Both the position numbers and the translations under genes were made by a program. From the NCBI GenBank assembly GCA_964244885.1, contig CAXTKD010000005.1, positions 62,001 through 126,000 on the forward strand: DNA of 64,000 nt. Reading direction: 5' to 3'. The DNA is from CAXTKD01 sp964244885 (GTDB lineage: Bacteria; Pseudomonadota; Alphaproteobacteria; Sphingomonadales; Sphingomonadaceae). The notes under the pieces are model-generated. The model searched no databases and had not been told where the DNA came from. It saw nothing but the letters and a program-made list of their open reading frames with translations. Below are positions 8,913 through 16,537 of the stretch, piece after piece. Every line of letters starts with the position of its first letter. Positions within the stretch are counted from its first letter, which is position 1.

Positions 8913-9829
8913 GGGTTCGGGCAACTCCGCAGGGCGCGACCGGCGCCGATCGCGGCCGCAGCGCCGACGCGCCGGCGCTCGGCTCGCTCGGCATGCTGCT
9001 GGTCGAGGCGGGGACGATCACGCCCGACCAGGCCGAGACGATCGCCCGCGCCCAGCGCGAGACCGGCGCGCGCTACGGCGATGTCGCGGTCACCCTGGGC
9101 TTCGCGACCGAGGCCGACATCGCGACCGCGCTCGCCCGCCAGTTCAGCTTCGACGTCTTCACGCCCGGCGACCCGCGCATCGCGCCCGAGGTGATCGCGG
9201 CGTTCGAGCCCGAGCATCCCACGACGCTGCTCATCCGCTCGCTTCGCAGCCAGATTTTGCTGCGCTGGCCGTCGGAAGCCGTCGGCCAGTCGTTCGCGGT
9301 GGTCAGCACGATCGCCGGCGAGGGCAAGAGCTTCCTCGCCGCCAACCTCGCGGTGGTTTTCGCGCAGCTCGGCGCGCGCACCCTGCTGGTCGACGCGAAC
9401 CTGCGCGCGCCCGTGCAGCACGAGCTGTTCCGCGTCGCCAACCGCTCAGGGCTGTCGACGATCCTGTCGGGACGCCCGAGCGGCGACCGGCCCGAGCAGG
9501 CGACGCCGCTGCCGCGCCTTTCGATCCTCACCGCCGGACCGATCCCGCCAAACCCCGAGGAACTGCTGAGCCAGGACGAGTTCGGCACGCTGGTCCGCCA
9601 GGTCCGCGGCAGCCACGACGTGACGATCTTCGACACGCCGGCGGGCGCCGAGGGCGCCGATGCCGAGCTGATCGGCGCCAAGGTCGGCAGCGTGCTGCTC
9701 GCCGCCCGCAAGCACAAGGCCAAGATCGCGGCGACGCGCGACTTCGCCGAGCAGCTGGGCGCCAAGGGCGCCGCGGTGCTCGGCACCGTTCTCAACGAGC
9801 TACCGCGCAATGCCGACTCTCGAGGCTGA
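8909..9829 (+). CDS. epsG: EpsG: BY-kinase-like P-loop ATPase with N-terminal MshEN-like domain
   Basis: 306 residues, cytoplasmic partner of EpsF. Residues 26-78 form two 24-residue units separated by 5 residues (first LGMLLVEAG, second RYGDVAVTLG), the layout of MshEN c-di-GMP-binding domains. The kinase-like part has Walker A around 133-142 (IAGEGKS, Lys140), an A' motif VDANLR with Asn164 where Asp is usual, and FDTPAG. There is only one tyrosine in the whole protein (Tyr56) and no C-terminal Tyr cluster, so classical BY-kinase autophosphorylation looks impossible. Start chosen at the ATG overlapping the epsF stop. Confidence 0.88.
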   Translation: MRVRATPQGATGADRGRSADAPALGSLGMLLVEAGTITPDQAETIARAQRETGARYGDVAVTLGFATEADIATALARQFSFDVFTPGDPRIAPEVIAAFEPEHPTTLLIRSLRSQILLRWPSEAVGQSFAVVSTIAGEGKSFLAANLAVVFAQLGARTLLVDANLRAPVQHELFRVANRSGLSTILSGRPSGDRPEQATPLPRLSILTAGPIPPNPEELLSQDEFGTLVRQVRGSHDVTIFDTPAGAEGADAELIGAKVGSVLLAARKHKAKIAATRDFAEQLGAKGAAVLGTVLNELPRNADSRG

Positions 9830-10694
9830 ATCCGCCACGCCGGCGGCAGGCGACAGGCTCGGCGCGCTGCGCGGCCCGCTCTGGCTGCCGCTGCTGCTCG
9901 GCCTCGCGGCGCTCTACATTCCAAGCTACTGGCGCTTCGGCAACAGCATCTGGCAGCGCGAGGATTTCGCGCACGGCCCGATCGTCATCGCGCTGTCGCT
10001 GTGGATTCTGTGGAAGACGCTGCCGACCGCGCCCGAGAGCAGGCCCGCCGGGGCGGGCGGCTGGGCGCTGCTCGGGCTCGGCGTGCTGGCGTACATCTTC
10101 GGCCGCTCGCAGTTCGTCACGATCTTCGAGCTCGGCTCGCAGATCCTCGTTCTCGCCGGAGCGATCGCGGTGGTGTTCGGCTGGGCCGCCGTCCGCCGGC
10201 TGAAGTTCCCGATCCTGTTCCTGCTGTTCGCGGTGCCGCCGCCGGGGCCGCTGGTCGACAGCATCACCGGGCCGCTCAAGATCCTCGTCTCCTATCTGTC
10301 AGAGGGCATCCTCGCCACGTTCGGACTGCCGGTGGCGCGGCAGGGCGTGATCCTGCAGGTCGGGCAATATCAGCTCCTCGTCGCCGACGCCTGCTCCGGC
10401 CTCAGCTCGATCTTCAGCCTCAGCGCGCTCGGGCTGTTCTATCTCTATCTGGTGCGGCCGAAGCATGCGTGGCGGCGCTGGGCGCTGCTCGCCTCGGTGC
10501 TGCCGATCGCCATCGCCGCCAACGTCATCCGCGTCATGGTGCTGATGCTGGTCACCTTCTACATGGGCGACGAGGCGGGTCAGGGCTTTCTCCACGGCTT
10601 CGCGGGCATGACGCTGTTTCTCGTCGCGCTGGTGATGCTGCTGGCGATGGACGGGCTGTTCGGGATGATCGAGCGGAAGCGCGGCGATGACTGA
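9810..10694 (+). CDS. epsH: Exosortase (EpsH family transpeptidase-like integral membrane protein)
   Basis: 294 residues with about eight hydrophobic segments. The exosortase triad is clear: Cys195 in VADACSGLSS, Arg241 in ANVIRVMVL and His262 in GFLHGFAGM. Exosortases cleave proteins carrying a C-terminal PEP-CTERM-type tail at the inner membrane. It overlaps epsG by 20 bp and epsI by 8 bp. Company with EpsF, EpsG, EpsI and EpsL points to the exosortase B or a related sphingomonad subtype rather than XrtA, but the subtype needs an HMM search. No protein with a recognisable sorting tail is encoded in the window. Confidence 0.93.
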   Translation: MPTLEAESATPAAGDRLGALRGPLWLPLLLGLAALYIPSYWRFGNSIWQREDFAHGPIVIALSLWILWKTLPTAPESRPAGAGGWALLGLGVLAYIFGRSQFVTIFELGSQILVLAGAIAVVFGWAAVRRLKFPILFLLFAVPPPGPLVDSITGPLKILVSYLSEGILATFGLPVARQGVILQVGQYQLLVADACSGLSSIFSLSALGLFYLYLVRPKHAWRRWALLASVLPIAIAANVIRVMVLMLVTFYMGDEAGQGFLHGFAGMTLFLVALVMLLAMDGLFGMIERKRGDD

Positions 10695-11364
10695 CGGGCT
10701 ACCGACGCGCCGCGCGATCGTCGCGGGCGGGCTGATGGCCGTTGGCTCCGCCGCCGCCTATCTCGCGGTGCCGCGCCCGGCGGGCGGAGTCCAGCCGCCC
10801 GACCTCGCCGGCAACGTGCCGCTGCGCTTCGCGGGCTGGAGCGCCGACACCAGCGTCACGCCGCTGCTCCCCGACGACGCGCTGCAGGCGACGATCAACC
10901 AGATCTACGACGAGACGCTGGCCCGCACCTATCGCGATGCCGACGGCGGCGCGGTGATGCTGGTGATCGCCTACGGATCGCGCCAGACCGAGAGCCTGCA
11001 GGCGCACCAGCCCGAGGTTTGCTACGCGGCCCAAGGCTTCCAGGTCGCCAGGCGTGGCAGCGCGGCGCTCCCCGGACGTTATGCGCCCATCACCGCCGAG
11101 CGCCTCTACGCGACGCAGGGACCGCGCACCGAGCCCATCCTCTACTGGCTGAGCTCCAGCGGCGAGGTGACCAACTTCGGCAGCGCGCTCCGCTGGCGCC
11201 AGATCCAGCTCGGCCTCAAGGGCGTCGTGCCAGAGGGCTTTCTGGTCCGCGCCTCGCTGATCGGACCCGACGAGGGCAAGTCCTACGAGACGCTGGCGCG
11301 CTTCCTGTCGGCCATGCTCGACTCGCTGCCCGCCGAGACGCGACGGCGCGTGGCCGGGATCTGA
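10687..11364 (+). CDS. epsI: EpsI family protein (exosortase partner)
   Basis: 225 residues. The N-terminus has TRRAIVAGGLMAVG, a twin-arginine-like motif followed by a hydrophobic stretch, so it is exported or anchored with the domain in the periplasm. The EpsI hallmark is the HQPEVCY box (His107, Cys112) after a VIAYGSRQ strand. EpsI proteins always accompany exosortases, sometimes fused to them; their reaction is unknown. Overlaps the exosortase gene by 8 bp. Confidence 0.9.
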   Translation: MTDGLPTRRAIVAGGLMAVGSAAAYLAVPRPAGGVQPPDLAGNVPLRFAGWSADTSVTPLLPDDALQATINQIYDETLARTYRDADGGAVMLVIAYGSRQTESLQAHQPEVCYAAQGFQVARRGSAALPGRYAPITAERLYATQGPRTEPILYWLSSSGEVTNFGSALRWRQIQLGLKGVVPEGFLVRASLIGPDEGKSYETLARFLSAMLDSLPAETRRRVAGI

Positions 11365-11369
11365 CCCGC

Positions 11370-12038
11370 TTGGCGCTCGCCCTGCCGGCTGGCGCCGCGG
11401 CGCGCATCGCGCCCTTCGCCGCCTACGTCACGACGCTCGCGGCGATCAACCTCGCCTGGCCCGGCGACCGGCTGCCGCTGACGCTTTATCCGCTGATCAT
11501 CGTCGCGACGCTGATCGCCTTCTGGATCTTCCGCCGCAGCTATTCCGAGCTGCGCGAGCCGATCGTCGCGGACGGCGGCGAGCTGCTCGTCGCGGTGACG
11601 ATCGGCCTCGCGGTGCTCGCGGTGTGGGTCGGCATCGACACGCCTCTGCTGCGCTTCGCCGACAGCAAGGGCTATGCGCCGGTCGCCGCCGACGGCCAGG
11701 TGCTCTGGGGCTGGGTGGCGCTCAGGACGGCCGGCTCGACGCTGATCGTCCCGGTAATGGAGGAGCTGTTCTGGCGCAGCTTCGTCATGCGCTGGCTGGA
11801 CGGCGCCGATTTCCTTGGGCTGTCGCCGCGCGCCGTCAGCTGGCGAGCGGTGCTGCTCAGCATCATCCCCTTCGCGCTCGAACATTCGGAGGTGTTCGCG
11901 GGCGCCGTCGCCGGGCTCGCCTACACCTGGCTCTACCGCCATTTCGGCCGGCTTTGGCCGGCGATCATCGCGCACGGGGTGAGCAATCTTGGCCTTGGCC
12001 TGTGGATCATGACGACCCGCCAATGGACTTACTGGTGA
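11370..12038 (+). CDS. CPBP-type glutamic intramembrane protease (CAAX protease-related, exosortase-associated)
   Basis: About 222 residues with six or so hydrophobic segments. The Abi/CPBP active-site motifs are intact: EExxxR (Glu131, Glu132, Arg136 in MEELFWRSF), FxxxH (His172 in FALEHSEV) and HxxxN (His202, Asn206 in AHGVSN). Such proteases recur in exosortase EPS loci and may process sorted proteins. No ATG is available; the TTG at 11370, 5 bp after epsI, is the most plausible start (CTG at 11361 is the alternative). Confidence 0.85.
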   Translation: MALALPAGAAARIAPFAAYVTTLAAINLAWPGDRLPLTLYPLIIVATLIAFWIFRRSYSELREPIVADGGELLVAVTIGLAVLAVWVGIDTPLLRFADSKGYAPVAADGQVLWGWVALRTAGSTLIVPVMEELFWRSFVMRWLDGADFLGLSPRAVSWRAVLLSIIPFALEHSEVFAGAVAGLAYTWLYRHFGRLWPAIIAHGVSNLGLGLWIMTTRQWTYW

Positions 12039-13234
12039 AGCGCCCGCTTCTCCTCGCGGCGCTCCTCGCCAGCCCGGCGGCGGCCGACCCGCTGGTGCTG
12101 CGCGCGCTCGGCGGCATGGTCTATGACAGCAATGTCTTCCGGCTGCCCGACGGCGTGCAGCCGGTGAGCGACGGAGGGCGCAACGACCTCATCCTGCAGG
12201 CGCAGGCCGGCGTGCGCGCCGAGGCCAACCTCAGCCTGCAGCAGTTCGTCATCGACGCCGCCGCGACGCGCTACGACTTTCGCGACCACAAGGACCTGTC
12301 GTTCACCGGCATCGCCGCGACCGGCACCTGGAACTGGCGTGTCGGCACGAAATTCTCCGGCTCGGCGGGCTACGACCTGCAACGCCGCCAGACGAGCTTC
12401 GCCGAGTTCCGCCAGCTCGGCCGCAATATCGTCACCGTCCGCCAGCCGTTCTTCGAGGCGCGCTACCGTCCCGGCTCGGACTGGTTCGCCTACGGCAGCT
12501 ATCGTTACACCAACGCGGACAACAGCGCGATCTCGCTGGAGGTCGCCGATTATACCTCCAATGTCTATGCCGGCGGCCTCGGCTATTCGCTGCGAAACGC
12601 CGGGGAGTTCCGGCTCGGGGTCAGGCGCAACGAGACCGACTTCCCCACCGATCAGGCCGTGATCATCGGCGGCGTGCCGCTGCCGGTGCGGAACGACTTC
12701 CGGCAGGACGAGATCGAAGCTTCGGTGATCTTCCCGCTCGGCTCGCGGACCGCACTCACCGGCCGGCTCGCCTATACCGAGCGCAAGGTCGAGCAACTGA
12801 GTGCTCGCGACTTCTCGGGGTTCACCGGCCGGCTGGTGATCGACTACCGGCCGAGCCCTCTTTTCGCATTCCAAGTCTTCGCGCGGCGCGAGCTGACCGG
12901 CCAGGACGATATCCAGACGAACTTCGTGACCAGCGACGTCGTCAACGGCTCGATCCAATATGCCCCGCGCGACTATGTGACGCTGCGGCTCGAGGCCGAG
13001 CGGTCGACGCGCGACTACGAGGGTTTCGCGCTGGTCGCGCCGACGATCGGGCGCAAGGACCACAACCGGTCGGTGGCGCTGTCGGGCGGCTACGCCTGGC
13101 GGCTCGGCAACCGGCTCGACCTGACCGTCCGGCGCGAGACGCGCCATTCGACGATCGCCCAGCTCGACTACACGGCGTCGACCGCCTCGGCGACGCTAAC
13201 GCTGGTGTTCGGCGGCCCGCAGGTCTCGCCTTAA
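12023..13234 (+). CDS. epsL: EpsL-like outer-membrane beta-barrel protein
   Basis: About 403 residues. A short signal peptide (KRPLLLAALLASPAAA) is followed by a long run of alternating amphipathic strands with many Tyr/Phe/Arg residues and no helical domain, typical of an outer-membrane barrel, probably part of the polysaccharide export route. Two starts are possible: ATG at 12023, or GTG at 12035, which overlaps the preceding stop as GTGA and gives a signal peptide starting MKRPLLL. I list the ATG but the GTG fits the 4-bp coupling seen elsewhere in the operon. It converges with the next gene and overlaps its stop. Confidence 0.85.
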   Translation: MDLLVKRPLLLAALLASPAAADPLVLRALGGMVYDSNVFRLPDGVQPVSDGGRNDLILQAQAGVRAEANLSLQQFVIDAAATRYDFRDHKDLSFTGIAATGTWNWRVGTKFSGSAGYDLQRRQTSFAEFRQLGRNIVTVRQPFFEARYRPGSDWFAYGSYRYTNADNSAISLEVADYTSNVYAGGLGYSLRNAGEFRLGVRRNETDFPTDQAVIIGGVPLPVRNDFRQDEIEASVIFPLGSRTALTGRLAYTERKVEQLSARDFSGFTGRLVIDYRPSPLFAFQVFARRELTGQDDIQTNFVTSDVVNGSIQYAPRDYVTLRLEAERSTRDYEGFALVAPTIGRKDHNRSVALSGGYAWRLGNRLDLTVRRETRHSTIAQLDYTASTASATLTLVFGGPQVSP

Positions 13235-14604
13235 TAGGCCTCTTCCTGCCGGAACGCGACGAACAGCGTGCGGACCAGGATGAAGATGTCGAACCTGAGC
13301 GTCCAGTTGCGAAGATATTCGAGGTCGTAGTCGATCCGCTTTTCCATCTTGTCGAGCGTCTCGGTCTCGCCGCGCGCGCCGTTGACCTGCGCCCAGCCGG
13401 TTATGCCGGGCTTCACCTTGTGGCGGATCATGTAGCCCTTGATCATGCCGCGATAGGTCTCGTTGTGCGACACCGCGTGGGGGCGCGGGCCGACGAGGCT
13501 CATGCGGCCCTGCAGCACGTTGATCAGCTGCGGCAGCTCGTCGATCGAGGTGCGGCGAAGGAAGGCGCCGAGCGGGGTGATGCGCGGATCGTTGCGGCTC
13601 GCCTGGGGGACGTTCTCGGCGTCCTCCATCACCGTCATCGAGCGGAATTTGTAGACGGTGATCTCGCGCCCATCGAGGCCGTAGCGGCGCTGGCGGAAGA
13701 ACGCCGGCCCCTTGGAGGTCAGGCGGACCGCGAGCGCCACCGCGATCATCAGCGGCGACAGCAGGATGAGCGCGACGCTCGCGCCGACGAGGTCCAGCGT
13801 CCGCTTCGACACCGCCGCCATGCCGTAGAAGGGCGTCTCGCAAACCGCGACGATCGGCACGCCCGCGATGTCGCTCGTACGGCCCTGGATCAGGTCGAAG
13901 GTGAAGACGTCGGGCGCGAAGTAGATCGACGCCGTGGTGTCCCGGAGCGAATCGAGCAGCGCCAGGATGCGCGGGCTCTGATACATCGGCAGCGTCACGA
14001 TGATCGCCTCGACCCGTTCGGCGCGGGCGTAGTCGGCGACCTTCTCCAGCCGGCCAAGCAGGGTTTGGCCCGCCGGGATGGTCAGCCGGTCGTCGGTACG
14101 GTCGTCGAAGAAGCCCATCAGCCGGATGCCGAGATAGGACTGGTCGCCGATCAGCTCCGCGAGCCGCTGGCCGGTGGCGGTGGCGCCGACGATCACCGCC
14201 GAACGGAAACCCTTCAACGAGCCGATGGTCGGCAGGAACACCCGCAGCAGCTCATGCCCTGCGATCAGCAGGACCGGGGTCCACATCGCCCAGGTGAACA
14301 GCGTCTCGCGGTCGAACTGGTCCTCGGTGCCCGTCGCCACCATCATCATGATGAGCAGCGCGACCTTCAGCACCCAGGCGCCAAGCTCGCGCAGCGCGAC
14401 GCCGGTGAAGCTCATGCCGAAGCGGATGCGCCCCGGAAAGGCGAGCAGGAAGGTGATGATCGACAGCGCGAACTCGGGCGCGTCGAACCGTTCATGGTTG
14501 TAGCGCGCCGCCGCGACCAGCGAGGCCACCTCGACCAGCGGCAGGGCGAGCGAGATCGCCCACTCGACAAGGCTGGAATTGGCGCGAAGCAGGCGCGGCG
14601 TCAT
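13231..14604 (-). CDS. Undecaprenyl-phosphate sugar-1-phosphate transferase (WcaJ/EpsB type)
   Basis: 457 residues. Four N-terminal TM helices, then a CoA-binding-like domain (VIVGATATGQRLAEL), a fifth hydrophobic segment at about 275-295 and the bacterial sugar transferase domain (KRTLDLVGA, VYKFRSM, LRRTSIDELPQLINVLQG, LVGPRPHA, KPGITGWAQVNG). It primes the repeat unit by moving a sugar phosphate, likely glucose-1-P, to undecaprenyl phosphate at the inner membrane. It is transcribed divergently from epsD and against epsL. The sugar is inferred from family. Confidence 0.93.
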   Translation of the reverse strand: MTPRLLRANSSLVEWAISLALPLVEVASLVAAARYNHERFDAPEFALSIITFLLAFPGRIRFGMSFTGVALRELGAWVLKVALLIMMMVATGTEDQFDRETLFTWAMWTPVLLIAGHELLRVFLPTIGSLKGFRSAVIVGATATGQRLAELIGDQSYLGIRLMGFFDDRTDDRLTIPAGQTLLGRLEKVADYARAERVEAIIVTLPMYQSPRILALLDSLRDTTASIYFAPDVFTFDLIQGRTSDIAGVPIVAVCETPFYGMAAVSKRTLDLVGASVALILLSPLMIAVALAVRLTSKGPAFFRQRRYGLDGREITVYKFRSMTVMEDAENVPQASRNDPRITPLGAFLRRTSIDELPQLINVLQGRMSLVGPRPHAVSHNETYRGMIKGYMIRHKVKPGITGWAQVNGARGETETLDKMEKRIDYDLEYLRNWTLRFDIFILVRTLFVAFRQEEAY

Positions 14605-14782
14605 CGTCTGCCCCTGTGTTCCCCAAAACGTTAAAGCGGGCCAACCCCTTGGCCCCTTTCAACTGGCGGCAAACACCCGCCGCGCGCAAGGGGTTATTTG
14701 CATGCGGCGGATTTCGCCCGCTCTTCCGGTCGATGCCGCTTGCCGCTAGGATAAGCGCCATCGAACTGGTTAAGGGGCCGAG
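14605..14782. promoter_or_regulatory. Divergent promoter region between priming transferase and epsD
   Basis: 178 non-coding bases between two divergent starts, so both promoters must lie here. It contains a perfect 9-bp inverted repeat, AACCCCTTG at 14643-14651 and CAAGGGGTT at 14687-14695, centres about 44 bp apart, suited to binding of a regulator at two half-sites. An AAGGGG ribosome-binding site precedes epsD. I cannot assign -35/-10 boxes with confidence. Confidence 0.5.
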
Positions 14783-15700
14783 ATGCTGAACCTGCGAACC
14801 GCGTTGCTGCTGGCGAGCGCCACCGTCACCCTCGCCGCCTGCGGCTCGGCCGAGGGCGGCAAGAAGGGCCAGGTCGTCGCGGCCGTCAACGGCAAGGAAC
14901 TGACGATCCACCAGCTCAACGCGCGGCTTCAGAACGTCCAGGTGCCGCCGGGCGTCGACCCCAAGGCGGTGCAGAAGCAGGCTCTCGACACGCTGATCGA
15001 CGAGGAAGTCCTCGTCCAGAAGGCGGAGGCCGAGAACCTCGACCGCGACCCGCAGATCATGCAGCGGCTCGACCAGGCGCGGCGCGGCGTGCTCGCCCAG
15101 TCCTATCTGCAGCGCAAGATCGGGAACCTGAAGGCGCCGAGCCCGGGAGACATCCGCAAGTTCTATGACGACAACCCCGGGCTGTTCGGCGAGCGCCGCC
15201 GTTATGCGCTGGCCGAGATCGCGGCGCAGCCGGCGACTCCGGCGGCCGGTATCGCCTATCGCGACTATTTCAACGGCAAGGGCTCGTCGCTCGCCGGGCT
15301 GATGGCGAAATTGAAGGCCGACAAGGTGCAGGGCGCCGCCGGCACCTCGATCCGCTCGGCCGAGGACCTGCCGCTGCAGATCGTGCCGGTGTTCGCCAAG
15401 ATGAAGGTCGGCGACAAGGCCTTCTACCAGACCGGGCCGGTGCTTCACTTCATCGAGGTCCGCAACATCCAGGATTCGCCGGTCGACTACGAGCGGTCGC
15501 GCGCGCGCATCGAGACCTTCCTGAAGCAGCAGTCGCAGGCGAAGGCGATCCGCGACCAGATCGCCGAGGTCAAGAAGGGCGCCAAGATCGAGTATAAGAA
15601 GGGCTATGAGGCGCCCGCCGCCGCGCCGGCCGCGCCGCCCACGCCCGCCGCCAAGGACGACAAGGCCGCGGTGGCGCGCGGCGTCGAGGGGCTGCGCTGA
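14783..15700 (+). CDS. epsD: EpsD family peptidylprolyl isomerase lipoprotein
   Basis: 305 residues. The lipoprotein signal ends in LAAC (Cys20). An N-terminal SurA-like segment starts VAAVNGKELTIHQLN, and the rest resembles the rotamase/chaperone proteins of EpsD type. The C-terminus is an Ala/Pro/Lys-rich tail (about residues 275-305). It would assist folding or assembly of the export machinery in the periplasm. The stop overlaps the epsE start by 1 bp (TGATG). Confidence 0.88.
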   Translation: MLNLRTALLLASATVTLAACGSAEGGKKGQVVAAVNGKELTIHQLNARLQNVQVPPGVDPKAVQKQALDTLIDEEVLVQKAEAENLDRDPQIMQRLDQARRGVLAQSYLQRKIGNLKAPSPGDIRKFYDDNPGLFGERRRYALAEIAAQPATPAAGIAYRDYFNGKGSSLAGLMAKLKADKVQGAAGTSIRSAEDLPLQIVPVFAKMKVGDKAFYQTGPVLHFIEVRNIQDSPVDYERSRARIETFLKQQSQAKAIRDQIAEVKKGAKIEYKKGYEAPAAAPAAPPTPAAKDDKAAVARGVEGLR

Positions 15701-16512
15701 TGCGCCGCCTGCTCATCCGGGCGGCGCTGCTGGCGCTGGCGTTTGGTGGCGCCGCGCCGGCCGCGGCGCAGGGCATCGCCCCGGCCGGGCAGGAATATCG
15801 CGTCGGCAGCGGTGACGTGCTGCGGATCGCCGCCTTCCAGAGCCCCGAGCTCAGCCTCGACGTCCAGGTCTCCGAGACGGGCAAGATCAGCTACCCGCTG
15901 GTCGGCACCGTCGATGTCGCGGGCCAGTCGCCGTTCGAGATCGGACGGATGCTCGAGCGCAAGCTCCGCGAGGGCAATTTCTTCAAGGCGCCGCAGATCA
16001 ACGTGCTGGTCGCGGACTACCGCTCGAAAATCGTCTCGGTCGCGGGGCAGGTGTTCCGGCCCGGCCGTTACCCGATCGACCGCGGCAGCCTGCGGCTGTC
16101 GGAGCTCGTCGCGCAGGCCGGCGGCGTCCAGCCGACCGGCGCCGACGAGGTCACCGTCCTCCGCGACGGCCCGCGCGGGCCCGAGCGGCTGACCGTCAAC
16201 CTCGCGACGCTGTTCAATGGCAAGGATTCAGCCGACCTCCAGATGATGGGCGGAGACCGGGTGTTCGTCGACAAGGCGGCGCGGATGTACGTGCGCGGCG
16301 AGGTCCAGCGCCCCGGCGAGTTCCAGATCACGCCCGGCCTGACGATCGGCCAGGCGCTCGCGGTGGCGGGCGGCGTCACGCCGCGCGGCAGCGAAAGCAA
16401 TGTCGACATCTTCCGAACCGGCCCCGACGGCCGCCGCGCCAAGGTCAACGCCAGCCGCGCCGACGCGGTGCGCCCGGGCGATGAGATCGTCGTCCAAGCC
16501 CGGATCTTCTGA
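15700..16512 (+). CDS. epsE: EpsE-type polysaccharide export protein (Wza-like)
   Basis: 270 residues. Signal peptide ending AAPAAAQG, then a Poly_export domain (YRVGSGDVLRIAAFQSPELS, residues about 31-110) and SLBB domains (VSVAGQVFRPGRYPI and YVRGEVQRPGEFQI). It should form the periplasmic/outer-membrane channel for polymer export. Unlike Wza it has no lipobox cysteine, only a cleavable signal. It lies between epsD and the polymerase gene. Confidence 0.92.
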   Translation: MRRLLIRAALLALAFGGAAPAAAQGIAPAGQEYRVGSGDVLRIAAFQSPELSLDVQVSETGKISYPLVGTVDVAGQSPFEIGRMLERKLREGNFFKAPQINVLVADYRSKIVSVAGQVFRPGRYPIDRGSLRLSELVAQAGGVQPTGADEVTVLRDGPRGPERLTVNLATLFNGKDSADLQMMGGDRVFVDKAARMYVRGEVQRPGEFQITPGLTIGQALAVAGGVTPRGSESNVDIFRTGPDGRRAKVNASRADAVRPGDEIVVQARIF

Positions 16513-16537
16513 TCGCGCCGGCTGAAGGACCGGCGGG

